Of a DNA stretch of 20,430 bases, positions 12,709-19,539 are shown one piece after another. The stretch is from Bacilli bacterium (GTDB lineage Bacteria > Bacillota_I > Bacilli_A > RFN20 > CAG-826), in the NCBI GenBank assembly GCA_016296285.1, contig JAEDJP010000015.1:1-20430 (forward strand). The letters run 5' to 3'. Position numbers and translations under genes: made by a program. Under the pieces are notes generated by a model. The model made no database searches. It had not been told where the DNA came from and saw only the letters and a list, made by a program, of their open reading frames with translations. The first letter of the stretch is position 1, and the number at the start of each line of letters is the position of its first letter.

Positions 12709-13902
12709 ATGAATTTCTCCTTTTTGCGGAGCAAGCGTTACCTGCTCATCGCGGGCCTCTACTTGCTTCTCAACATCTTCGTGAACATCCTCCATCCCGT
12801 GACGACCGTCTACGTCCGGGAACTCGAGCTCGACTCCGCGTTTTTCGGGTTTTTCTATTCCGCGATGTCCTTGGGGCAAGCCATCGGCGCTTTGCTTTGG
12901 GGCTTCCTAAGCGACAAGAAGGGGCGCAAACCCTGGATGATCATCGGGGTCGTCGGATACGCGTTGTCCCAACTCGGCTTCGGGTTTTTGAACGAATTTC
13001 CGATCGTCATCGTCCTGTTCCGTTTCCTCTCTGGCTTCTTCGCAAGCGCCCCCATTGCCCTGTTCCTTTCCGTCGTGATCGATGAAAGCGAACCCGCAAG
13101 CAGGACGGAATCGCTCTCCTTCTTTGCCGGCACTGCCCTCCTTGGCGGCAGCATCGGCTACGAAGTGGGCGGGCTGCTCCACACATACGGGGGCCTTTCC
13201 ATCGAGACGCTCTTCCTCGTCCAATCCGGGTTCGGGATCGTTCTCGCCCTTTTGCTTCTCTTCCTTCTCCCCGAGACGAGGAAAGCGCCGGCCGTCGAGC
13301 CCGCCAAGGAAGAGCCACGCGAAAGGAAGGGGATCCGCGTCTCGATGATCGTTTTCCTCGCCTTCCTCCTTTTCCTCACGATGGGCCAGGTGAATCTATC
13401 CAAATACTCCGACACGATCGTGATTGATCGCGGATATTCGACCGCGACCCTTGGGCATTATGTCTTCATCACGGGCGTGCTCGGATTCTTCGCGAACCTG
13501 TTCCTCATCCCCCTCCTCAAGAAAGGGAAACGGGTCCGTCACGAAATGCTTTTGGGCCTCTTCGTTTTGCTTTCCGTCGGGTTGACGCTTGTCACCTACA
13601 ATGTTCCCGCCGACCTCTTGATCATGCTTTATACGTCCAATTTGGCCTACGCGATGATCAAGACGATGATCACACCCCTCGAACAAGCGCACATCGCCAA
13701 GCGGGCCAAAGAAAGGAACTATGGGACGATCATGGGGCTTCGTCAAAGCGTGATTTCCATCGGGAATGTCGTTGGCCCCTTGGTTGGCAGCGCCATTTAC
13801 GTGACAGGGTCCGCCACCATCATGAACGTCTCCGCTGGCTTCCTCGCGGCAGGGCTCGTCGTATTACTCGCTTCTTTCGCGCTGGAAAAGAAGGAGCATT
13901 AG
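12709..13902 (+). CDS. Major facilitator superfamily transporter
   Basis: A 397-residue protein with about 12 hydrophobic segments in two halves, separated by a charged central loop (about residues 190-215, rich in P, E, K, R). Loop 2-3 has the MFS motif A variant GFLSDKKGRKP (about residues 65-75). Helix 4-5 features (FRFLSGFFASAPIALFLSVV) and the fifth-helix glycine region (LLGGSIGYEVGG) resemble drug-proton antiporters of the DHA1 group. Export of a drug or metabolite is therefore the best guess, though the neighbouring beta-glucosidase leaves sugar transport open. The start is set at 12709, where no Shine-Dalgarno sequence exists but TACAAT lies 7 nt upstream. No terminator was found on its own strand; the hairpin at 13927-13942 has its T-tract on the other strand. 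Confidence 0.9.
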   Translation: MNFSFLRSKRYLLIAGLYLLLNIFVNILHPVTTVYVRELELDSAFFGFFYSAMSLGQAIGALLWGFLSDKKGRKPWMIIGVVGYALSQLGFGFLNEFPIVIVLFRFLSGFFASAPIALFLSVVIDESEPASRTESLSFFAGTALLGGSIGYEVGGLLHTYGGLSIETLFLVQSGFGIVLALLLLFLLPETRKAPAVEPAKEEPRERKGIRVSMIVFLAFLLFLTMGQVNLSKYSDTIVIDRGYSTATLGHYVFITGVLGFFANLFLIPLLKKGKRVRHEMLLGLFVLLSVGLTLVTYNVPADLLIMLYTSNLAYAMIKTMITPLEQAHIAKRAKERNYGTIMGLRQSVISIGNVVGPLVGSAIYVTGSATIMNVSAGFLAAGLVVLLASFALEKKEH

Positions 13903-13920
13903 GGCTTTTGCTCTTGCATG

Positions 13921-13942
13921 AAAAAACCGGGTCGCAACCCGG
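13921..13942 (-). terminator. Intrinsic terminator of tRNA-Ala
   Basis: On the minus strand CCGGGT-TGCG-ACCCGG forms a perfect 6-bp stem with a 4-nt loop and is followed by six T residues. It lies 13 nt after the tRNA-Ala CCA end. Confidence 0.9.
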
Positions 13943-13955
13943 TCAATGAATGAAT

Positions 13956-14031
13956 TGGTGGACCTTGTCGGGATCGAACCGATGACCTCCTCCATGCCAT
14001 GGAGGCGCTCTCCCAGCTGAGCTAAAGGCCC
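13956..14031 (-). tRNA. tRNA-Ala (anticodon GGC)
   Basis: A 76-nt cloverleaf. The acceptor stem GGGCCTT/AAGGTCC has one G-U, with discriminator A and encoded CCA. The D-arm is AGCTCAGCTGGGAGAGC. The anticodon stem CCTCC/GGAGG holds the loop ATGGCAT, giving anticodon GGC for Ala. The T loop is TTCGATC, and the outermost T-stem pair (49-65) is an A-C mismatch. It has its own promoter and terminator. Confidence 0.97.
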
Positions 14032-14067
14032 ACGAGTGTTTCGCGCTTCTTTCGAGGCGCGTTACAA

Positions 14068-14096
14068 AATATACGGGGAGAGTCTGCCTTTGTCAA
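14068..14096 (-). promoter_or_regulatory. Strong promoter of tRNA-Ala
   Basis: The minus strand has a consensus TTGACA (14096-14091), 17 nt, then TATATT (14073-14068), 36 nt before the mature tRNA. The leader contains GCGC-rich repeats (CGCGCC ... GCGCG) that could fold before processing. Confidence 0.88.
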
Positions 14097-14298
14097 ACCT
14101 TTTTTGGTGTTCCTTTTTGGAAAAGGGCGACAAGGCGAGAAAGACGTAAATCGGTAAGGGCGAGTCAGTTACTTTCGTTAACGCGTTTCTGCCTTTTCCC
14201 CTCCCTTGCGAAAGAAATAAAGTAAGGCTCTTCTTAAGGTTCCAGACCCTCTTTTCCAAACGCCAAAAATCAAGTCTATTTCTTCAACTTTTTTCCTT

Positions 14299-14304
14299 TA
14301 TAGT
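14299..14304 (+). promoter_or_regulatory. -10 box of the UvrX-type polymerase gene (probably leaderless)
   Basis: TATAGT ends 9 nt before the ATG at 14314, with no Shine-Dalgarno sequence between. No convincing -35 box or Gram-positive LexA box (CGAAC-N4-GTTCG) was found in the 280 bp upstream. That stretch (14032-14313) otherwise holds only the tRNA-Ala promoter and a small CCTTTT-TGG-AAAAGG hairpin near 14113-14127. Confidence 0.4.
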
Positions 14305-14313
14305 TTGTGGCCC

Positions 14314-15564
14314 ATGGAAAACGTCTACGCCGTGATCGACATGAAATCTTTCTACGCCTCCTGCGAGTGCGCGGACCGCGGACTCGACATTTTCACCACG
14401 CCTCTTGTCGTCGCGGATCCCGACCGCACCGATGCGACAATCGTCATGAGCGTCACCCCGTTCTTGAAAGAGAAATACGGCTGTTCCAACGTGTGCCGCG
14501 TCAAGGATTTGCCTCACGTTCCCGGCATGATTTTCGCGAAGCCGCGGATGCGTTATTACATCGAAATGAGTGCAAAAGTCGTGTCCATTTTCCTCGATTT
14601 CGTCGATGAATGCGATTTGCACGTCTATTCTATCGATGAGTCTTTCCTAAACCTTGGGCCCTACTTGTCCCTTTATGGTTGCACCGCGGAAGAGATGGTC
14701 GGGCGCATCCAGAAACGCATCAAAGACGAACTCAATCTCCTCGCGACCGCCGGCATCGGACCCAATATGTTCCTTGCCAAAATCTGCTTGGATAACGAGG
14801 GCAAGAAGCGTCCTCCCTTCCGCGCGAGATGGTTCCAAAAGGACGTGAAAGAGAAGCTTTGGGCCATCCGCCCGATCACCAAGATCTGGGGGATCGCCGG
14901 CGGGATTTCATCCCACTTGGGGAAGCTTGGGATTTACTCCATGGAGGCCCTCGCCAAGACGGATCCCCTCCTGTTGAAAAAGGAATTCGGCGTCATGGGG
15001 ACCGAGCTGCACCGGCTCGCGAACGGAATCGACGAGACCGATATCCGCGAAAAGTACGTGCCAAGGGAACGGAACCTTAGCTGCGGACAAACCCTTTATC
15101 GCGATTATGACCGAAAAGGGGCGCGGCTTCTCTTGCGCGAGATGACGGATGATCTTTGTTTCCGGCTGCGCCTTGGGGGTTACAAAGCCGGGTGCGTTTC
15201 CGTCTATTGCGGCTATTCCGCCTCATCCGGGGTCCCCGGGTTTTCGCGCCAAAGGTCCCTGAATATCCGTTATGACGATAACGACATCCTTTACGAGGCG
15301 GTCCTCGGCGTCTTCAACGAACACGTCTGCGCCGCGCCCATCCGAAACCTCGGCATCACCTTTTCCTCCCTTTCCTCTTATGAGACCCAGCAGTATTCGC
15401 TGTTCGAATCCGCAGAGGACTTGGAAGAAAGGCGCCGGCTCTACAAGACGATGGATGAAATCCAGAACATCTTTGGCCGGAACGCGGTCTTGAGGGCCAC
15501 GTCCTTGACGAAGGATTCCACCATCCGCGTCAAGCACACGCAAATCGGGGGACATAACGCATGA
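14314..15564 (+). CDS. uvrX: Y-family DNA polymerase, UvrX/YqjW type
   Basis: A 416-residue translesion polymerase. The catalytic motif I is AVIDMKSFYASCE with Asp9; motif II is YSIDESFLNL with Asp108 and Glu109, the metal-binding pair. The helix-hairpin-helix region (ITKIWGIAGGISSHLGKLGI) and the little-finger domain (about 250-350) follow. QYSLF near residue 377 fits a beta-clamp binding peptide (QxxLF). The combination with a YolD-like gene directly downstream is typical of the UvrX/YqjW branch in Bacillota and their phages and plasmids, rather than of chromosomal DinB. The start is taken as the ATG at 14314; a TTG three codons upstream is possible but less likely, since the protein normally starts just before the V-Y-A-V-I-D strand. 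It bypasses damaged DNA at the replication fork. Confidence 0.92.
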   Translation: MENVYAVIDMKSFYASCECADRGLDIFTTPLVVADPDRTDATIVMSVTPFLKEKYGCSNVCRVKDLPHVPGMIFAKPRMRYYIEMSAKVVSIFLDFVDECDLHVYSIDESFLNLGPYLSLYGCTAEEMVGRIQKRIKDELNLLATAGIGPNMFLAKICLDNEGKKRPPFRARWFQKDVKEKLWAIRPITKIWGIAGGISSHLGKLGIYSMEALAKTDPLLLKKEFGVMGTELHRLANGIDETDIREKYVPRERNLSCGQTLYRDYDRKGARLLLREMTDDLCFRLRLGGYKAGCVSVYCGYSASSGVPGFSRQRSLNIRYDDNDILYEAVLGVFNEHVCAAPIRNLGITFSSLSSYETQQYSLFESAEDLEERRRLYKTMDEIQNIFGRNAVLRATSLTKDSTIRVKHTQIGGHNA

Positions 15565-15878
15565 TGGGCGCAAGCGATCGGGGGATGGTCAAATACCAAC
15601 CCTACAAATCCCTCGTGGAGCAATCCGCCATTTTGTCGCGCATGCTTTACGAGAAAAACAAGCGGCCAAAGCCTCTCATCTCCTCGGATCGCGCGGAGGA
15701 GATCAATGAGATTCTCGTGCATTACGCGCATGAAGATGTGCGGCTGGAATATTGGGATGACGGGTACCGTTATGCCCTATTTGGGATCATGGACCGCATC
15801 GACGTGTCGCGCAGGACCATTCAGATGGAAGGGAAATCCATTCCCTTTTCCAAGCTCGTCAATCTCGAGCGCCTATGA
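15561..15878 (+). CDS. YolD-like family protein
   Basis: A 105-residue cytosolic protein matching the YolD-like family. The typical features are present: the N-terminal K-Y-x-P-Y-x-S-L-V-E-Q segment, DRAEEINEIL (about residues 43-52), then a beta-sheet part with EYWDDGYRYALFGIMDRIDVSRRTIQM and a terminal segment IPFSKLVNLERL. YolD-like proteins are regularly encoded next to UvrX-type polymerases and are thought to act with them, perhaps as an antagonist or adaptor (the role is not established). The ATG at 15561 overlaps the polymerase stop by 4 bp. GGGGGA lies about 9 nt upstream. An adjacent ATG at 15564 and one at 15585 are alternative starts. A bidirectional terminator follows immediately. 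Confidence 0.88.
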   Translation: MMGASDRGMVKYQPYKSLVEQSAILSRMLYEKNKRPKPLISSDRAEEINEILVHYAHEDVRLEYWDDGYRYALFGIMDRIDVSRRTIQMEGKSIPFSKLVNLERL

Positions 15879-15919
15879 AAAAAGCGCCCGGCCATCGTTG
15901 GCTCGTGGGCGCTATTTTT
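15878..15919. terminator. Bidirectional intrinsic terminator between YolD and the aminopeptidase gene
   Basis: A 7-bp GC-rich stem AGCGCCC/GGGCGCT (15883-15889 with 15907-15913) has an inner GCC/GGC stem in the 17-nt loop. It is followed by ATTTTT on the plus strand and preceded by AAAAA, so it has a T-tract in both directions. It separates the convergent genes. Confidence 0.9.
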
Positions 15920-15934
15920 CAGAACCGAAGCGGA

Positions 15935-17161
15935 TTAGAAGGCCCAGTTCCCGTCTTTGAAGATTTGGATTTCGCGGCCATCCTCGGTCGTCCCGACGAT
16001 GTTCAGGTCTTCCGAGCCGATCATGAAGTCGACATGGCTCAAGGATTTGTTGATGCCGAACCCATGGATTTCGTCTTCCGTGTATTTCTCGAAATCGGGA
16101 TAGAGGTTCGTGAAGCCGCGGCCAAGGGCCAAGTGGCAGCAGGCGTTCTCGTCGTAAAGGGTGCTATAGAAGAGAAGGCCCGTGTTGTTGATGGGCGATA
16201 CATACGGAACGAGGGCGCATTCGCCAAGATAGGCGCTTCCTTCGTCGAGGCTCAAGATGGAGCGGAGGGCTTCTTCCCCTTCTTCCGCGTGGACGTCCAC
16301 GGCTTTCCCGTTTTCGAACTTCACCCAGAAATCGCGGATGAGGTGCCCTTGATAGGCAAGGGGCTTGGCGCTATAAACGATGCCTTCCGCCTCGCCTTTG
16401 CGTGGGGAAGTGAAGCATTCTTCCGACGGGATGTTCGGTTGGAAATAAGTCCCTTCGAGGGTCTTTTCTCCACCGCCCTCGAAGATGACGCCGGGGATGA
16501 GCCCGACTTTGAGGTCCGTGCCGTTCTTGGACGTGTAATGGAGGGATTTAAGGCGCAAGGCGTTGAGCGCGTCGCATTTGGATTTCAAAATGCGGTCATG
16601 CTCCTTCCAATTCTCGATTCCATTGCCGTCATCCGCGCGGGACACAAGAAGGATCGCTTCCCAAAGCTTCTCGATGGCGCGGGAGGGGGTGTCATTCGGG
16701 AACACTTTCTTCGCCCAGGCTTTGCTCGGGGCGCCGGCGATGCACCATTGATAATGGTTGGCGCGCGCCCCGATGAAGGCCGCGTTCTTCTTGTAATGGG
16801 CGACTTTGATGGCGGCCATCTTTTGGGCATCGAGGCCTTTCGAGGCATCGGGGTTGTCCGAATCGATCCAAATGAGGCAAGGGAGGTCTTCGGTGAGCCA
16901 ACGCTGCTCGCCTTCTTCCATCGGGAGCACTTCCTTGAGAGCGGAGAGCTTCCCTTTCTTCACCTCGACGCGGTGGCAGGCCTCGGAAAGCCAGTGCACG
17001 TGGACGTGCTTGGCCCCCGCCTTATAGCATTCGTCCATCACCATGGCAACGAAGGCTTCTTGGTCGACGTTGGCCTTGATCATGACAGACTGCCCTTTCT
17101 TGAGGGCGATGCCGCTGCGCACGATGAGCTCGGCATACTTTTTCATCAATGTTTTCTTCAT
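15935..17161 (-). CDS. M29-family metalloaminopeptidase (AmpS/PepS/aminopeptidase T type)
   Basis: A 408-residue cytosolic aminopeptidase of the M29 family, with typical length and order of motifs. The N-terminal domain has the KKYAELIVRSGIALKKGQSV region and a Rossmann-like A-x-V-M-x-E-C-Y-K-A-G-A-KHVHV segment. The C-terminal catalytic domain has NIPSEECFTSP (metal-binding Glu247 or Glu248), YLGECALVP (Glu314), DENACCHLALG (His343) and HVDFMIG (His376, Asp378), the dinuclear metal site of the family. It removes N-terminal residues from peptides, broad specificity being usual. AGGAG lies 12 nt before the ATG; a second in-frame ATG five codons in is possible. It is transcribed divergently from the DUF308-like gene with overlapping promoters. 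Confidence 0.93.
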   Translation of the reverse strand: MKKTLMKKYAELIVRSGIALKKGQSVMIKANVDQEAFVAMVMDECYKAGAKHVHVHWLSEACHRVEVKKGKLSALKEVLPMEEGEQRWLTEDLPCLIWIDSDNPDASKGLDAQKMAAIKVAHYKKNAAFIGARANHYQWCIAGAPSKAWAKKVFPNDTPSRAIEKLWEAILLVSRADDGNGIENWKEHDRILKSKCDALNALRLKSLHYTSKNGTDLKVGLIPGVIFEGGGEKTLEGTYFQPNIPSEECFTSPRKGEAEGIVYSAKPLAYQGHLIRDFWVKFENGKAVDVHAEEGEEALRSILSLDEGSAYLGECALVPYVSPINNTGLLFYSTLYDENACCHLALGRGFTNLYPDFEKYTEDEIHGFGINKSLSHVDFMIGSEDLNIVGTTEDGREIQIFKDGNWAF

Positions 17162-17189
17162 TCTTTTTCACTACTCCTGACCAAAAATA

Positions 17190-17217
17190 TTTATACTAGT
17201 CATACAATATCTCGCAA
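17190..17217 (-). promoter_or_regulatory. Promoter of the M29 aminopeptidase gene, overlapped by a divergent -10 box
   Basis: The minus strand has TTGCGA (17217-17212), 16 nt, then TATAAA (17195-17190). On the plus strand a -10-like TACAAT (17203-17208) for the DUF308-like gene falls inside the spacer, so the two promoters probably compete. No good plus-strand -35 box was found. Confidence 0.5.
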
Positions 17218-17232
17218 GAGGAAACTACGTTT

Positions 17233-18042
17233 ATGTCCATGAAAAAGCAAACAAAAACACCGAAGGAAAAGAAACCCTTCAATTTCCAGAAATTCTGGTG
17301 CATCTGGAATCTCGCCGAGGCGGTTTTGCTCCTCCTCGCCGGGGTCCTGAGCATCGTGTTCGGCGTCCTTTACGAAAAAGACGGGGACGCGAGCAAGGTC
17401 GTCATCTCCAACATCCTTCCTTATGTCGTCGGCGCCTTCGTCGCGATGGATGCCGCCCTCCGCATCGTGCTCGGGGTCAATTTCAAAGGCAAGGAAACCG
17501 ATGAAAGCGTGATGCTCGTCGGCGGTTTCGAATTGACCGCGGGCATCCTCATCATGATTTTCCACGACATCTTCACCCGCCTCATCATCAATGCCATCGC
17601 GGTTCTTCTCATCGTGATCGGCCTCCTGATGCTTCTTTTCTCCGTCATCACGATCATCAAAAAGAGCCAAAAACTCTTCATCCCGATTCTCGAGATCCTT
17701 TTCGCGGCGATCCTCGTCGCGGTCGGCATCGTCGTCTTGATTCTCTTCTACACCCAAGATGACACGAACCAGATTGTCTTGATCACCTCCGGGGCCGTCT
17801 TCTCTCTCGCGGGCATCGCCCAAGTCATCATCACCGCGATTAAGTTGCACCGCCTGAGCAAAGAAGAAAAGAAGGTCATCGAGGAACCAAAAGAAGAGCC
17901 TGCACCCGAGCCTGCCAAGACCGAGGAAAAGAAGCCGGCCGAACAAGCCGAACAGAAGGCGGAACCCGTGATCGACGCCAAGGAAGACGTCAAGGAAATC
18001 GAAGTCGTCGACGAGCCGAAAGCCATCGAACACAAGAAATAA
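17233..18042 (+). CDS. DUF308/HdeD-like membrane protein with charged C-terminal tail
   Basis: A 269-residue protein with a basic N-terminus (KKQTKTPKEKKP), six predicted membrane helices between about residues 22 and 205, and a 60-residue cytoplasmic tail of repeated E, K, P and A (EEPKEEPAPEPAKTEEKKPA...). The paired-helix arrangement, with glycine- and hydrophobic-rich repeats such as AVLLLLAGVLSIVFGVLY and FVAMDAALRIVLGV, fits DUF308/HdeD-type proteins of unknown function. The tail could bind a partner or simply be disordered. The start at 17233 has AAGAGG 11 nt upstream; the next ATG at 17239 is an equally possible start. The gene is alone, divergent from the aminopeptidase and convergent with the phoH-like gene. 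Confidence 0.75.
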   Translation: MSMKKQTKTPKEKKPFNFQKFWCIWNLAEAVLLLLAGVLSIVFGVLYEKDGDASKVVISNILPYVVGAFVAMDAALRIVLGVNFKGKETDESVMLVGGFELTAGILIMIFHDIFTRLIINAIAVLLIVIGLLMLLFSVITIIKKSQKLFIPILEILFAAILVAVGIVVLILFYTQDDTNQIVLITSGAVFSLAGIAQVIITAIKLHRLSKEEKKVIEEPKEEPAPEPAKTEEKKPAEQAEQKAEPVIDAKEDVKEIEVVDEPKAIEHKK

Positions 18043-18045
18043 AAG

Positions 18046-18151
18046 AGAGGCGTCACGTCGAATTCGATCATTTGGCCCCTGCCAAGGGTGCTCTGAAAAT
18101 GGCTGATTATGATTGAATGACGGCACGGGGCCAGGTTAAAGAAGAGGCGTC
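18046..18151. other. Structured convergent intergenic element between direct repeats
   Basis: Between the convergent DUF308-like and phoH-like genes, TGGCCCC-TGCC (18073-18083) can pair with GGCA-C-GGGGCCA (18122-18133). This gives an 11-bp stem with one bulged C and a 38-nt loop. A competing hairpin TTGGC-CCCT-GCCAA sits at 18072-18085, and a TCGAATTCGA palindrome at 18058-18067. The block is bounded by a perfect 9-bp direct repeat AGAGGCGTC (18046-18054 and 18143-18151). No T-tract follows on either strand, so it is not a classic terminator. Confidence 0.4.
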
Positions 18152-18155
18152 CCCT

Positions 18156-18914
18156 TTATTTTCGGTTCTTTTCCTTGTATTCCACAAAGCGAAGGTCGAA
18201 GTCTACGACGAAGGAAGTCCGCATAGGTTCCACGAGTTTGACATACCCGACGAGCTCGGTCGGTTTCAAAATCTCATAAGACGTCTCGAAGTCGTTTTTC
18301 TCGACGCTTTGGCCGGGGACGTCGATCTGATTTGGCGAGCCAATCAGGATCATCTTGCTGTGATTCCCGATGCGGGTGACCATCGTCTGGATTTCATCGA
18401 GGGTCATATTTTGGGCTTCGTCGACAATGAGAAGAGCATCGTTGAAGGAACGCCCGCGCATGAACTCCGGGGCAAGGGGAACGATGTCGCTAGGGAGACG
18501 GTCGTAAAGAGGGGCGTCGATGATCGCGTCCTTTCGTTTCGGCTCGCGCATGGGGTGGCCATTGTCGAGGGAAATGTTCTCCATCAGGTGATTGTAGTTA
18601 TCAAGAAGGGGACCAAGATAGGGCCCGTATTTTTCTTCTTCCGTCCCTTTGAGATAGCCGAGTCTATGCCCGATTTCGACTGGTTCCCGGATATAGAAAA
18701 TCGTTTTGAATTTCCTTGTGTTTCGCGGCCCGCGAACGAGATTGAGGCAAGCGGCAAGGGTGGCAAAGGTCTTGCCGGTACCCGCGCCGCCGACGCAATA
18801 AACGACCGGCATCAAGACCGGGTCGATGTTGATGAGGCGGATCAGCTCGCGCTGCCCCTCATTGTGTCCGAAGTCGAATCCGAAGAGCGTGTAAGCGGAA
18901 GAGGGGGAACCCAT
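18156..18914 (-). CDS. PhoH-like P-loop ATPase
   Basis: A 252-residue protein made of one PhoH-type ATPase core. Walker A is GGAGTGKT (residues 42-49). Walker B is LLIVDEAQN (161-169), with the DEAQN pattern typical of PhoH. Sensor-like NHSKMILIGSPNQID follows at about 184-198, where PhoH proteins usually have GDxxQ. The protein lacks the N-terminal extension and C-terminal KH or YbeZ-type additions, so it is the short PhoH form also common in phages. Function is poorly defined: a nucleotide-dependent RNA helicase or nuclease-like role is proposed for the family. It is the last gene of the folD operon, 13 bp after the ThyX-related gene, with GAGGA 10 nt before its ATG. Confidence 0.9.
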   Translation of the reverse strand: MGSPSSAYTLFGFDFGHNEGQRELIRLINIDPVLMPVVYCVGGAGTGKTFATLAACLNLVRGPRNTRKFKTIFYIREPVEIGHRLGYLKGTEEEKYGPYLGPLLDNYNHLMENISLDNGHPMREPKRKDAIIDAPLYDRLPSDIVPLAPEFMRGRSFNDALLIVDEAQNMTLDEIQTMVTRIGNHSKMILIGSPNQIDVPGQSVEKNDFETSYEILKPTELVGYVKLVEPMRTSFVVDFDLRFVEYKEKNRK

Positions 18915-18927
18915 GGATGCGTTTTCC

Positions 18928-19539
18928 TCAATAATCCGCGGCGTGCGTCAGCTCCTGAAAATGCGGGAGGGTGTCGCACCAATCGCAGAAATCATGCCAT
19001 TCCTGGAGTTTGTGGAAACGGCGTTGATGATACATGGTTTTGAGTTGCTGATAATTCGTGACCATGGTCGCCCCAAGGCAGAATCCCGAAGGGAGCGAGG
19101 CGACGAGAACGCGCCACTTCTCCTTCTTCTTCGCGGTTTGGACGGGATCCGTCAGATCTTCCGGCATCGCGAGGTATTCGGCGATGAGGGCGTTCATGCG
19201 TTCGAGGATGACGGGGTCCGTATCATCAACGCATTGGGCCGAAACATCGAATTTGAGAAGGCAGTGCATCGTGGATTCGCTCGAAACGAAATCAAACCAG
19301 TGGTACCGTTGGGCTTCTTTCCACCAAAACAAAGGTGCGACGATGTCCACGTGAACCGTGATGCCCTTGAGGTAGTTGTCGTGTCCTTCCCCGCCCCGGC
19401 AGGCGCCGAGTTTGCTCGCGCGGACGAAATCCTTCTCGTTCGGTTCAGTGGTATCGATTTTGGTGCGCATCGGGTTGCCGCTCGCCTTCACGGCGCGCTC
19501 AAGCCCATAAACATGTTCGTTGCCAATGTAAAATTTCAT
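18928..19539 (-). CDS. Divergent ThyX-related protein (flavin-dependent thymidylate synthase-like)
   Basis: A 203-residue protein that I place near ThyX with moderate confidence. The stretch APLFWWKEAQRYHWFDFVSS followed by ESTMH (about residues 69-92) stands where ThyX has Q-x-x-R-H-R-x-x-S-x-N-E-x-S-x-R. Near the C-terminus, a pattern N-Y-Q-Q-L-K-x-M-Y-H-Q-R-R followed by HKLQEWHDF resembles the ThyX N-x-R-E-L-x-x-F-x-x-L-R...AQ-x-E-I segment. The canonical RHR is R-Y-H, and the N-E-x-S motif is altered to S-E-S-T, so classical dUMP methylation is uncertain. Related proteins occur in phages. The ATG overlaps the folD stop by 4 bp, with GGAGG 10 nt upstream; FolD makes or uses the methylene-tetrahydrofolate that ThyX consumes. 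No membrane segment. Confidence 0.6.
   Translation of the reverse strand: MKFYIGNEHVYGLERAVKASGNPMRTKIDTTEPNEKDFVRASKLGACRGGEGHDNYLKGITVHVDIVAPLFWWKEAQRYHWFDFVSSESTMHCLLKFDVSAQCVDDTDPVILERMNALIAEYLAMPEDLTDPVQTAKKKEKWRVLVASLPSGFCLGATMVTNYQQLKTMYHQRRFHKLQEWHDFCDWCDTLPHFQELTHAADY

Noticed and set aside
14032..14313. Gram-positive LexA box upstream of the UvrX-type gene
   Set aside because: No CGAAC-N4-GTTCG or close variant; GTTAACG near 14178 lacks the required spacing.
15875..17242. 455-codon plus-strand open frame opposite the aminopeptidase
   Set aside because: It runs through the bidirectional terminator and mirrors a complete M29 enzyme.
18046..18151. Insertion sequence or MITE
   Set aside because: There are flanking direct repeats, but no terminal inverted repeats next to them and no transposase; kept only as a structured intergenic element.
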